Source: Cohnella luojiensis
Lineage (GTDB): Bacteria > Bacillota > Bacilli > Paenibacillales > Paenibacillaceae
Direction: 5' to 3'
DNA: 64,000 nt
NCBI RefSeq assembly: GCF_004564235.1
Contig: NZ_SOMN01000012.1
Location: forward strand, 62,001 to 126,000
The position numbers and the translations under genes are program-made. Each line of letters starts with the position of its first letter. Position 1 is the stretch's first letter. Shown piece after piece: positions 9,107-17,888 of this stretch. The notes below the pieces were generated by a model. That model was not told the origin of the DNA, did not search any database, and was given only the letters and a program-made list of their open reading frames with translations.

Positions 9107-11194
9107 ATGTCAATCGTATTGAAACCAGCCCTCATCATTTTGAATTCCCTAAGGTATGCTTACAAATTCATACTTATCGGCATTTTGATTCTCATCCCCC
9201 TTGCGGTGACGATGTATTATTTAGTGGTGGAATTAAACAAAGGATACGATTTTGCATACGACGAACGGACAGGCGTTGAATACAACCTGGCGCTGCATGC
9301 AGTGATGACCGCAATGGACGAGCATCGGAGGCTGGTCGTCTTGGGCGACGGACAAGCGAAAGCTGCCGAATCCGAGGTCGACCAGAAGATAGCGGATATG
9401 GATAAGATTAACCTTAAATTAGGATCCAAGCTGGAGGCTTCGGAAGACTGGGAGAAACTCAAGCAACACTGGGCCGAGGTTAAAGCTTCCGAAACTCTCT
9501 CCTCGGAACAATCGGGATATGAGCATACCTTTCTATTGCAGGAAGGAGCGGCTCTTATTTCGCATATCGGGGATACCTCCAAACTAATCCTGGATCCCGA
9601 TCTGGACTCTTACTATTTAATGGATGCAACGGTCATTCGTCTCCCGCTATTAGCGAAGCAAATCGGCGACTTAAGGGATCGAGGCAAGCAGCTTACAGAC
9701 AAGAAGGCGATATCGCGCGAAGATTTAACGGATCTAACTAGTCAAGCTACGGAGATACAGATCGGAGTTAACGCAATCGCTTCCGGATATTCGATCATCG
9801 TGAAAGAGAACCCTCCGCTGAAAGCTAATTTGGAGCAACCCTTGGAGCAATTCCGTAAGGACGTAGATAAATTCCTGTTCGCGTTGCAGGAAGGTTTTAT
9901 CACCTACGGAGAGGTAACCGGCACTTATGACCAATACGCCGAGGCTTCCCGGACGGCTATTAACGCCACGAACAACTTGTACCTGACTGATGCGAAGCAG
10001 TTGGGTGAACTCCTTCAATCAAGACAGAGTTACTTCTCTCAAGTCAAATGGTTCGTGATCTCCATCGTTGTCGTTCTTGTCGTGATCGTCTGTTACATGT
10101 TCATCGGATTCTACTCCTCCATCATGAGGGCAATCCGATTGCTGCTCCATTCGACGACCGAAGTATCCAAAGGCCGACTTCAAACCCGTATGCCGATCGA
10201 CACGCGCGATGAAATGAAATCGGCGGCCGAATCCTTTAACCACATGGTTTCCGAAATGCGGTCGTTAATCGGAGCCAGCAGTCGGAACGCCGAACAAGCA
10301 GCCGGCACCTCTGCAAGATTGGCGGACATCGCGAAGCATTCTACCGAATCCAACGCCCTCTTGTCGACCTCCATTCAAGAAACCGCCACGGGAACGAACG
10401 CGCAGCTTCAAAGCACGATCGACTCCGCCAAAGCGATGAACGAGATGGCGACCGGAATCGGAAGGATTGCCGAGACGACCGGAAGCGCTTTGCAGGTATC
10501 GCTGGAATCCGCGGACCATGCGGAGGAAGGCAAGCTCGCCTTGAATCGGGTCGTGAGCCAGATGGAAGCCATCCAACAATCGGTAAACGGAACGACGCAA
10601 TCCATCGGTATGTTGAACGATTTAACTAAGCAGGTCGGGCAGATGGCCGAGTTTATTAAAGGATTAGCCAACAAAAGCAATATTCTGGCGTTGAATGCCT
10701 CCATAGAAGCGGTTAGAGCTGGCGAGCACGGACGAGGATTCGTCGTGGTAGCGAACGAAACCCGCAAGCTGGCGGAAATGTCCGGCTCCTCCGCAGACGG
10801 GATCGCCGACTTGCTGGACCAAATCCAATCGACGAGCGAGCGGTCGTTCCAAGCCATGAATCAAGTGCAGCAGGAAGTCCAATTGGGAGGCCAGACCGTT
10901 CAGGATGCCGGTTTAACGTTCCAGCTCATCCTCTCTTCCACCCGCAGCATCGCCAGCCAAATGCAAGAAATATCGGCCGCGGCGGAACAGATGTCCGCCT
11001 CTTCCGAGCAAGTATCGGCAACCATTCAACAAATCGCCGACATCGCGAAAGGCTCATCGGAGCAAGTGGACCAGATGAACGATATGTCGTCCCGCAATCT
11101 AGCGGCCATGAAAGAACTATCGGAACAAGCGGATATGCTGAAAAACCTTTCTCATTCCTTGCAGCAGCAGATCGATAATTTCACGACCGGATAA
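9107..11194 (+). CDS. methyl-accepting chemotaxis protein
   Basis: 695 residues with an AAGGAG site 8 bases before the ATG. TM1 is at about residues 20-41 and TM2 at 313-337, bounding a mostly helical extracytoplasmic ligand domain of about 270 residues with Leu/Asp/Lys-rich helices (four-helix-bundle type). A HAMP domain follows TM2 (about 338-392). The signalling domain carries the hairpin tip NKSNILALNASIEAVRAGEH (about residues 523-542) and symmetrical coiled coils with Gln/Glu methylation-type pairs. It transmits ligand binding to CheA. It stands alone with its own terminator, typical of scattered receptors in motile Paenibacillaceae. The ligand cannot be predicted. Confidence 0.93.
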   Translation: MSIVLKPALIILNSLRYAYKFILIGILILIPLAVTMYYLVVELNKGYDFAYDERTGVEYNLALHAVMTAMDEHRRLVVLGDGQAKAAESEVDQKIADMDKINLKLGSKLEASEDWEKLKQHWAEVKASETLSSEQSGYEHTFLLQEGAALISHIGDTSKLILDPDLDSYYLMDATVIRLPLLAKQIGDLRDRGKQLTDKKAISREDLTDLTSQATEIQIGVNAIASGYSIIVKENPPLKANLEQPLEQFRKDVDKFLFALQEGFITYGEVTGTYDQYAEASRTAINATNNLYLTDAKQLGELLQSRQSYFSQVKWFVISIVVVLVVIVCYMFIGFYSSIMRAIRLLLHSTTEVSKGRLQTRMPIDTRDEMKSAAESFNHMVSEMRSLIGASSRNAEQAAGTSARLADIAKHSTESNALLSTSIQETATGTNAQLQSTIDSAKAMNEMATGIGRIAETTGSALQVSLESADHAEEGKLALNRVVSQMEAIQQSVNGTTQSIGMLNDLTKQVGQMAEFIKGLANKSNILALNASIEAVRAGEHGRGFVVVANETRKLAEMSGSSADGIADLLDQIQSTSERSFQAMNQVQQEVQLGGQTVQDAGLTFQLILSSTRSIASQMQEISAAAEQMSASSEQVSATIQQIADIAKGSSEQVDQMNDMSSRNLAAMKELSEQADMLKNLSHSLQQQIDNFTTG

Positions 11195-11211
11195 CCGACT
11201 TGCAGCACGTT

Positions 11212-11250
11212 AAAAAGTCCCGATGAGTCAAACATCATTGGGACTTTTTC
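11212..11250. terminator. bidirectional rho-independent terminator
   Basis: Arms AAAAAGTCCC and GGGACTTTTT with additional pairing (GATG/CATC) around a short loop. A-tract and T-tract flank both sides, so it can end the chemoreceptor gene (plus) and the Uma2 gene (minus). Confidence 0.9.
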
Positions 11251-11266
11251 TGTGTTTTATTTCCCA

Positions 11267-11857
11267 TTAACCCGGTATATCCGCGGCAGCGTCAACGATC
11301 TGTCCCATTGTAAATGAAACGCAGGAGATACGGTTCGATTGAACCGGCTCCTCTCTGTCATAGATATTCAATAGCTCATATCTGTTTTCAGACAATACAT
11401 ATTGCTCTAAGGCTTCATTGCCAGGATCAATAATCCAATATTCAGGAATATGATAGGCAGCGTAGATTTTGAGCTTCTTTTGTTTATCTCGCTTCACAGA
11501 ATGAGGCGATAAGATCTCCGCTACCATATCAGGAATTCCTTCGATTCCCCTGCGCGTGATGATTTCCTTTCTGCTGCGATGAACCATGACGAGATCCGGT
11601 TGTCGGACTTCCTTTGCAGATAGGATAAGGTCAATCGGAGATGCAAATACGATGTACTCTAATTGGCAACTGTTCGTAAGCAGGGTTTGCATCTGATTGC
11701 TAATCACTTGATGCTTCGGCGTCGGAGCAGGAGACATTAATTCTAACACGCCATCGGCTAACTCATAGCGGCACCCATCATCAGGCATCTGCGCGTAATC
11801 GTCATACGTAAAGGTCTGTTCTCGAATAATGGGTTGTTCATCGCGTTTTTTCATCAA
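11267..11857 (-). CDS. Uma2 family (DUF820) PD-(D/E)XK nuclease-fold protein
   Basis: 196 residues. The N-terminal segment (FTYDDYAQMPDDGCRYELADG) followed by VRQPDLVMVHR, MVAEILSPHS and KIYAAYHIPEYWIIDP is the diagnostic order of Uma2/DUF820 proteins, which have a restriction-endonuclease fold. The D in QPDLV, the E in AEILSP and the following K/R-rich helix fit the catalytic core. Members are multicopy in Cyanobacteria and common in Paenibacillaceae; their biological role is not settled. It lies downstream of, and on the same strand as, the SNF2/SWIM operon but is separated from it by a small gene. Confidence 0.85.
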   Translation of the reverse strand: MMKKRDEQPIIREQTFTYDDYAQMPDDGCRYELADGVLELMSPAPTPKHQVISNQMQTLLTNSCQLEYIVFASPIDLILSAKEVRQPDLVMVHRSRKEIITRRGIEGIPDMVAEILSPHSVKRDKQKKLKIYAAYHIPEYWIIDPGNEALEQYVLSENRYELLNIYDREEPVQSNRISCVSFTMGQIVDAAADIPG

Positions 11858-11925
11858 GCAATCCCCACCCTCTTTTATCCTCTTTCGATTCTATATTAAC
11901 AAGATTTGGTATATCGGACAATGTC

Positions 11926-12114
11926 CTACCGGAAGTGTTTACTCACTTCAGCATACCATCTTTTCCATTCGGGTGAAGCACTCGCCAGATGAGCTTGCAT
12001 CCCTATGGATCCTTCTGCTTTAATAGCTCGAGGAACGCTCTTTATTTGGGACGATGATACCTTGCGGTGACGCGCCGCCTTCTCCTTCATTCGTTCGCGC
12101 TTGCTTTTGGACAT
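11926..12114 (-). CDS. small basic protein, hypothetical
   Basis: 62 residues, strongly basic at the N-terminus (MSKSKRERMKEKAARHRK) with a C-terminal SPEWKRWYAEVSKHF. The ATG is preceded by a G-rich site (GGGGGGTGTGAGGA) and lies 22 bp after the SNF2 helicase stop on the same strand, so it is probably the last gene of that operon. I do not recognise the family; the charge suggests nucleic-acid or ribosome contact, which is inference. Confidence 0.6.
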   Translation of the reverse strand: MSKSKRERMKEKAARHRKVSSSQIKSVPRAIKAEGSIGMQAHLASASPEWKRWYAEVSKHFR

Positions 12115-12136
12115 TCCTCACACCCCCCTGCTCTCG

Positions 12137-15070
12137 CTAGTCCCTCACCCATTCCCGGCGAAGCGCGAACATCTCTCTTAGTTCATTCGTCGAAAGCTCC
12201 GTTACCCACTGCTCGCCGCTGCCGACAATCTGGTTGCCGAGCGTCCTTTTACGCCCAATCATCTCGTCAATCCGTTCTTCCAACGTACCGAGAGCGACGA
12301 ATTTATGCACTTGCACATCGCGAGTCTGCCCGATTCGGTAAGCGCGATCGGTTGCCTGATCTTCCACGGCAGGATTCCACCAGCGGTCGTAATGGAACAC
12401 GTGCGAGGCAGCAGTCAGGTTAAGCCCCGTACCGCCGGCCTTCAGTGAAAGGATGAGAATCTGTGTTCCGTTGCTCTCCTCTTGGAACCCACGAACCATG
12501 CTGTCCCTTGCCTCCTTCGACAGCCCGCCATGCAGGAAATCAACCCGGCAGCCGTGCGCTTCCTGCAACTCTTCCCTTAATATATCTCCCATGCCTATAA
12601 ATTGGGTAAAAATAAGGCCTTTCCGCCGTTCGCCCAGCATTTCCTCTACCATCTCCGACAGACGGGATAGCTTATGCGAACGAGCTCCTCTTTTCACGCC
12701 TGACTTGTCCATCGAAGCCCCGATATCCTTCCGATATAGCGCCGGGTGATTGCATATTTGCTTAAGCCTGCCTAATGTCGCCAGTATGATTCCCCGACGT
12801 TCCATCGCATCAAGCTGTTCAATCTTATCCATCATGTTCTGCAATTCCGCCTCGTACAGCGCCCCTTGCTCCATAGTCAGCGGAATGTAGATCCTATTCT
12901 CGTTCTTCTCCGGCAAATCGAGTTGGATGGACGGATCGTTCTTCAACCTGCGCATCAAGAAAGGCCGAATCATCCTCTGAAGCTGATTAACCCCTTTTTC
13001 GTAGCGTTGCTTATCGTCTGCAGCTTCGAAACCTTTGTCAAGAAACCCGAACCGCTTCTGAAAGTGACTGAACGTACCGAGGTAAGCAGGATTGATAAAA
13101 TCGAATATCGTCCATAGCTCGGAAAGCCGATTCTCCACTGGAGTGCCGGTTAGTGCCACGCGGTGTTCCGCTTGTAAGCTGCGGATGGCTTTCGACTGTT
13201 TGCCCTGATGGTTTTTGATATTTTGCGCTTCGTCAAGACCGATAACGCTCCAGCGAAGCGTTTGAAGCCATTCTGAATCCGTGTTTGCCAACGCATAGGA
13301 GGTTATGACCAGGTCTTTATTCTCCAGGCTGCTCTCCCATTCCTCCCCGCGCGCCCTCCGTGGACCGTAGTGAAGATAGACTTTAAGGTTCGGGGCAAAA
13401 CGTTCCAGTTCCTTCTCCCAGTTACCCAGCACGCTTGTCGGGCAGATAAGCAATCCAGGGGTTGTCAGAAGTCCCTGCTCCTTCAACGTGGCGATGTACG
13501 CCATGAATTGAATCGTCTTGCCCAGCCCCATGTCATCGGCTAGACAAGCACCGAATCCGATTTGCCTGAGCGACAGCAGCCAGCCCGCACCAATAGCTTG
13601 GTATGGACGAAGAATTGGTCGAAGCGTCTCGGAAATCGCAATCTCACCGCTTCGCCTTTCCTTATCTTCAAGCCCCGCTAACCATTCTGTTACCGGAGCG
13701 TTCAACTTCACCTGCCAATGGAGCTGGCTTTCTATGAAGTCTTCACCTGCATTGTCGACCTTGCCTTGAAGATCACCCAGGTCGAAAGAATGTCCACCCG
13801 ACAAGTACGCCTCAACCGCTTCCGACAACGTCAGATTATCGCGTTTACCCATCCTCTGTATAAAAGTTTGCAGCAGCTTGACCCACCTTGGATGAAGCAG
13901 CATCCAGTTGCCATTATGCCATAGGAGCTTGCGATTCCCTTTGACCGCGGCCCGGAACGATTCCATGTCCAGATGCATGCCGCCGACGGAGATCATCCAG
14001 TCAAACGCCAGAAGCTGATCTTTGCCAAGTAGCCCCGACGCTCCAGACTCCTTCCGAAGCGAGGCTACCATGGAAGGCTTTGTTTTCCGGAGCTCCTCCC
14101 ACCAGGATGGAAGCAGTACGTGGATTCCACGGGCAAGCAGCCCTTCGCTTTCCTGTTCTAGGAACACCCACACGCGCTCGGCATTCCATAACTCCCCAAG
14201 CTGCTCGATCCAGCCCAACCAGCGACCGCGCTGTCTATCAATCGCCTCAGCGACCTCCTGCTCTGGCCACGCGGAAATAGGCGAACCTACCTGCCCAGCA
14301 GCCGAAGAGCCATTCCAATCATAAATGTGGCCCATTGCAGGATTGCCGCGCTGGTGAACCCATGGTAGAAGCCGCCAGTTACCGTCTTGCGCGGATGGCT
14401 CTTCGAGTCGCAGTCCAATTGCAAATGGGAGCGATAACACCCGAAATCCTATTTCCTCCCACATTTCGTACTCATCAACATACATGGGGCGCGACGCAGT
14501 TTGCTGTACATAGCTGGACGCCGGATATGCGGCGCTTACTTGTTTCCAGGCTTGCGCCACCTCTTCTTCACCTGTGAACAAATCCGCTATGATGGCACCT
14601 AGCTGCCCATCAAGCTTCTCATACCCGAGTTGCTCGCATTGTACTGTAAACGTTAGTTCGGGATGGCTTTCATTGCCGCGAAGCAGCCTCCAGCCCGGCT
14701 TTCCCTCATTATCTCTCCCTGCGGTAAGGGCAGGGACAAACCAGCCTTCGGCCAAAGCTTTGGTCAAAAGCTTGCCTGCTTGTTGAAGCTCTTCCGCGCC
14801 CGAACCCCATTCGATTACGGTACCGTGTCGAAGAAGAGGCATCTCGCTCCAGAATCCTGCCGTATACCGCGCAGGCAATATGAATCCATGTTGGCCATTC
14901 GCTGGCCATTCATCTATGAACGTGCCGTAGTAAGACGGTTTATGCCAGGCGAACAGCATCCTTCTCAATTGTCGAAATCCCGGGAAATGCATGGGGTCGC
15001 CTGCGTAAAAAAGCTTCTGATCGCCGTTATCCAATACTTCGGCATCGATGCGACAAATTGGTTTGCTCAT
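12137..15070 (-). CDS. SNF2-family DEAD/DEAH-box ATPase/helicase
   Basis: 977 residues. The C-terminal half is a complete SNF2 motor: motif I LADDMGLGKTIQ, Ia ICPTSVLGNW, II GLDEAQNIKN (DEAQ box), III ALTGTPVENRLSELWTIFDF, IV GLIFTQF, V LSLKAGGTGLNLTAASHV and VI DRWWNPAVEDQATDRAYRIGQ. The N-terminal roughly 480 residues form an SNF2-associated domain of bacterial type. Such proteins remodel protein-DNA complexes; bacterial RapA-like and defence-linked members exist. Its start overlaps the SWIM protein stop by 4 bp (12137-15070 against 15067), so the two are made together and probably work together. Confidence 0.92.
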   Translation of the reverse strand: MSKPICRIDAEVLDNGDQKLFYAGDPMHFPGFRQLRRMLFAWHKPSYYGTFIDEWPANGQHGFILPARYTAGFWSEMPLLRHGTVIEWGSGAEELQQAGKLLTKALAEGWFVPALTAGRDNEGKPGWRLLRGNESHPELTFTVQCEQLGYEKLDGQLGAIIADLFTGEEEVAQAWKQVSAAYPASSYVQQTASRPMYVDEYEMWEEIGFRVLSLPFAIGLRLEEPSAQDGNWRLLPWVHQRGNPAMGHIYDWNGSSAAGQVGSPISAWPEQEVAEAIDRQRGRWLGWIEQLGELWNAERVWVFLEQESEGLLARGIHVLLPSWWEELRKTKPSMVASLRKESGASGLLGKDQLLAFDWMISVGGMHLDMESFRAAVKGNRKLLWHNGNWMLLHPRWVKLLQTFIQRMGKRDNLTLSEAVEAYLSGGHSFDLGDLQGKVDNAGEDFIESQLHWQVKLNAPVTEWLAGLEDKERRSGEIAISETLRPILRPYQAIGAGWLLSLRQIGFGACLADDMGLGKTIQFMAYIATLKEQGLLTTPGLLICPTSVLGNWEKELERFAPNLKVYLHYGPRRARGEEWESSLENKDLVITSYALANTDSEWLQTLRWSVIGLDEAQNIKNHQGKQSKAIRSLQAEHRVALTGTPVENRLSELWTIFDFINPAYLGTFSHFQKRFGFLDKGFEAADDKQRYEKGVNQLQRMIRPFLMRRLKNDPSIQLDLPEKNENRIYIPLTMEQGALYEAELQNMMDKIEQLDAMERRGIILATLGRLKQICNHPALYRKDIGASMDKSGVKRGARSHKLSRLSEMVEEMLGERRKGLIFTQFIGMGDILREELQEAHGCRVDFLHGGLSKEARDSMVRGFQEESNGTQILILSLKAGGTGLNLTAASHVFHYDRWWNPAVEDQATDRAYRIGQTRDVQVHKFVALGTLEERIDEMIGRKRTLGNQIVGSGEQWVTELSTNELREMFALRREWVRD

Positions 15071-16731
15071 TTCGGAACAAGATGCCCCTTTCGTACTTCT
15101 TCTTGCAACGCTTTCAGACGCGAATAACGTTCCAGCAATTTATTCATATAGGCGTTCCAAGACTCCTGCTGCTTCAGCTTCCCATAAAGCTTCTGAAGTC
15201 TCTTCAGATGGGCGATGGCATATTGGTAGCCGTCACGCTTACGCGTTTCAATCCATTCTGCCGCGTAACGATGATAGACCGGTAATAGAAGCTCCGGAGC
15301 CTTCCGTTCCACGAGCGCATATCCGTCCGACTCGTCCGGCAGCTTATCGTAAGCCAGATGAAGATCCACCCACCTCTTGAAATCTCCTCGTTTCAGCAGC
15401 ACATCCGCGTAGGGTTGAAAGCCTGCCGGCAGCAAGTTTTCCATAAACATTTCTAGATGTTCTATGAACTTGTCCGAGCTTAACGTCGCCTCGGCCATCG
15501 GTTCCCAGAAGGACAGAAGATCATAGACATCCCCCTCATGACCGTACTTCGACACCAGCTGAGATAGGCAGTTCAACCAAATGCTTAAATAACGCCAATT
15601 TTCCGAACGGCTATAAGCAATGAGATACCCATAGAATGGAGAGGGTCCGCTGTGCCAGTACTCTTCCACGTAAGCGGTCGCCGCCTCAGGTCCCTTCTCA
15701 AGCTGAATCATGTGCGTCATACCAAGTAATGCCTTCACACGTCTTATTGAATCTACTTGCGAGTCAATCATCTCTAGGAGCCGTGCTTTCTCGCGAATAA
15801 TAGCATGCGGTTCTGCTGGAAGTCGACTCCACAGCCCGCGATAAATATCCATCCAGTCCACATACGACCGGCTATAGTCAAATCCGTATTCCCCGACAAT
15901 GGCACATAACCCTTCTAAATCTTGGGCGAGTCGGCCGGAATCCCGCGTAAGGGAGGAGAGCTTGATCAGCGTCTTGTTGAATTCTTGTAAAAGGGTTTGC
16001 AGATTCGTTCCGATAGAGTCGAATGCATATCGTTGATGGTTAAAGGAACGGTCAGCGAGTTTGAACGCATATAACCATACATGAGCAGAAAACAGAAGCT
16101 TTCGTTCTTCGTCTGCCCAATTCAGCGAAGTCCTGAGTAAATTGTGGTCCACCCATTTAATGAATTGTGCAATTGGCTGCGAATAACTTGGCATATTCTT
16201 CTCGAATTGGCGATGCCATTTTCGGTAGCCGTCCCATGTGGTTGGTAGGTCTGATTCTACGGGAGCCGCTTGCGGCTCGGCTAAGGTTGGGTTTGCTGGC
16301 TTTATCGGCATATCTATCTTTTGCGATACTTCGATGGTTGCAGCTAACTGTTGTTGTACGGAGGTCGAAGGGGGAGTGCCCTCCACTGAAGCCAGTCCAT
16401 GTTTGCGTATAAAAACAAACACAGGAACGTCGCAAGAGAACAACGCGTCGCATACGACAGCAATCATATGGGCGCAGCTTCCTTTAATTCCGCATGAGCA
16501 TCGGCTGAACGGGAGAAAGCCAAAGTGAATACTCACCTTATAATTACTCGTTCCTTGCGGTAACCGAGCCGAGTAGGTGATGCCGTTGTCCCACTCCCCA
16601 TCCTGCACATACCCTGTCTGGAAAAGTTGTACCCCTTCTTGGAAAATCTGCCGTACAGCAAACCCGCTAAGCTGCTTAGCAAGATTGCGCTCCACCTCTT
16701 CCGTCCAGGGCTTATTTCGGTCAAAGTTCAT
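15067..16731 (-). CDS. SWIM zinc finger family protein
   Basis: 554 residues when started at MNFDRNKPW (16731), which has GGAGGAGG seven bases upstream; the longer frame to 16782 lacks a site. The SWIM motif is CSCGIKGSCAHMIAVV (CxCx6CxH) near residue 75, predicted to bind zinc and DNA or protein. The rest is helical and Trp/Leu/Arg-rich with TPR-like spacing. SWIM proteins beside SNF2 ATPases are a recurring pair in Bacillota and Actinomycetota. The start overlaps the stop of a 38-codon ORF (ATGA), and its own stop overlaps the helicase start. Confidence 0.87.
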   Translation of the reverse strand: MNFDRNKPWTEEVERNLAKQLSGFAVRQIFQEGVQLFQTGYVQDGEWDNGITYSARLPQGTSNYKVSIHFGFLPFSRCSCGIKGSCAHMIAVVCDALFSCDVPVFVFIRKHGLASVEGTPPSTSVQQQLAATIEVSQKIDMPIKPANPTLAEPQAAPVESDLPTTWDGYRKWHRQFEKNMPSYSQPIAQFIKWVDHNLLRTSLNWADEERKLLFSAHVWLYAFKLADRSFNHQRYAFDSIGTNLQTLLQEFNKTLIKLSSLTRDSGRLAQDLEGLCAIVGEYGFDYSRSYVDWMDIYRGLWSRLPAEPHAIIREKARLLEMIDSQVDSIRRVKALLGMTHMIQLEKGPEAATAYVEEYWHSGPSPFYGYLIAYSRSENWRYLSIWLNCLSQLVSKYGHEGDVYDLLSFWEPMAEATLSSDKFIEHLEMFMENLLPAGFQPYADVLLKRGDFKRWVDLHLAYDKLPDESDGYALVERKAPELLLPVYHRYAAEWIETRKRDGYQYAIAHLKRLQKLYGKLKQQESWNAYMNKLLERYSRLKALQEEVRKGHLVPK

Positions 16732-16844
16732 ATCAGATCCTCCTCCACCTCGAACACAAACCGCTCCCCGCAATCCCAACATTTCAGTCGCTCCGGACGA
16801 AGTTCGGTATATTGAAGCGCTTGTTCCGTTTCATGCCGATTCAT
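16728..16844 (-). CDS. 38-residue CxxC peptide at the head of the SWIM/SNF2 operon
   Basis: Reads MNRHETEQALQYTEL, then RPERLKCWDCGERFVFEVEE. It has a single CWDC pair followed by GERFVF, like half of a zinc ribbon. Its TGA overlaps the ATG of the SWIM gene (ATGA), the arrangement expected for coupled translation. The ribosome site is weak (GGGGC). It could be a coupling leader or a real zinc-knuckle partner; pairing of two copies would be needed to hold zinc. Confidence 0.5.
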   Translation of the reverse strand: MNRHETEQALQYTELRPERLKCWDCGERFVFEVEEDLI

Positions 16845-17033
16845 AGTGCCCCATTTTAGGCTCTAACCTGATTTCTGTAAGATTATTGAATCTATTGTAA
16901 ACGATTTTTCAAGTCGGGGCTATCTTACGCGAATGCGAATGTTTGAACGAGTTATGGAATATTCATTATTACGATACAGGATACGATTTAGCTGATCCTT
17001 CAGCAAAAATCCGCTTAGAGAGGGAGAGTAGCT

Positions 17034-17192
17034 ATGGATATTCCGTACTGCTGCGGCGCTGAGATGAAGGTGATTAGTCGATCGGATCATCCGCCTATTT
17101 ATGATGACGCTTACGATTTGCAAATTCCGGTGTTCGTTTGTACGAATTGCGGGAAGACGATTGTTCTTCATGACGAGAATAAAGAACCGTGA
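17034..17192 (+). CDS. 52-residue zinc-ribbon-like protein
   Basis: The ORF encodes MDIPYCCGAEMKVI at the start and VFVCTNCGKTIVLH near the end, giving a CC...CxxC arrangement typical of small zinc ribbons. AGGGAGAG stands five bases before the ATG. It is transcribed away from the SWIM/SNF2 operon, from a shared 190-bp intergenic region, and precedes the fumarate reductase genes by 60 bp. It could belong to either neighbourhood; function unknown. Confidence 0.65.
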   Translation: MDIPYCCGAEMKVISRSDHPPIYDDAYDLQIPVFVCTNCGKTIVLHDENKEP

Positions 17193-17252
17193 CGACCAAA
17201 CGTAGCCGCTATAGGAGCTACTGCTTGATCGCACCGAGGAAGGAGAATGGTT

Positions 17253-17888
17253 ATGCAGCCGCAAAAAGCCTTGACCCGAAACACCAAAGCGGATTTCGTG
17301 ATGGAGCTCGTCCAGACGGTCAGCGGCTTACTATTAGTGGGTTTCTTGTGGACACATATGCTTTTTGTAGGCAGCATCCTATTGGGAGTCGAAGCCTTTG
17401 ACGCTCTGGCCCAATTCATGGAGCAATATCGGCTGCTGGATGTGGCTGTCGTCTTTATTATCCTTACCGTTGCTGCACACATAGGAGCCGTATTCAGGAG
17501 GATACCCGGTCGCTTGCAGGAACAGAAAATAGTCTGGAAACATGCGCGTACGATTAAACACAGCGATACCTGGTCGTGGCTGTTTCAAGCCGTAACGGGA
17601 AGCGCGATGCTCGTACTCATCATCATTCATGTGTTCACGGTCGTGTATGCCGGCATCGATTCAAAAATGAGCGCAGACCGGGTCAACTCGTGGATGCTTT
17701 GGTTCTATCTCGTATTCCTCCTCTTAGCGGAATACCATGCCAGCGTAGGCATCTACCGCGCGCTTATCAAGTGGGGCTTCTTGAAACGGCATAGCCTAAA
17801 AAGAGTTCTCAGTGTCGTAACCGTATGTACGATCGCCCTAGGCTGCGTAAGCTTATGGATCTTTTATTGGCTGGGGGATACCGCATGA
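17253..17888 (+). CDS. frdC: fumarate reductase/succinate dehydrogenase di-heme cytochrome b subunit
   Basis: 211 residues starting at MQPQ (17253), seven bases after AAGGAG; the ATG at 17247 is too close to the site. Five hydrophobic helices carry four His residues at the spacing of the di-heme Wolinella-type subunit: H35 (WTHML), H76 (AAHIG), H126 (IIHVF) and H162 (EYHAS). E160, two residues before the last His, matches the E-pathway glutamate (E180) I remember in Wolinella FrdC, and the sequence after it (SVGIYRALIKWG) is close to the Wolinella one. The stop overlaps the flavoprotein start (ATGA). It anchors the complex and exchanges electrons with menaquinone. Confidence 0.88.
   Translation: MQPQKALTRNTKADFVMELVQTVSGLLLVGFLWTHMLFVGSILLGVEAFDALAQFMEQYRLLDVAVVFIILTVAAHIGAVFRRIPGRLQEQKIVWKHARTIKHSDTWSWLFQAVTGSAMLVLIIIHVFTVVYAGIDSKMSADRVNSWMLWFYLVFLLLAEYHASVGIYRALIKWGFLKRHSLKRVLSVVTVCTIALGCVSLWIFYWLGDTA

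Noticed and set aside
17379-17630. Minus-strand ORFs inside frdC
   Set aside because: Antisense shadows of a well-supported membrane subunit.
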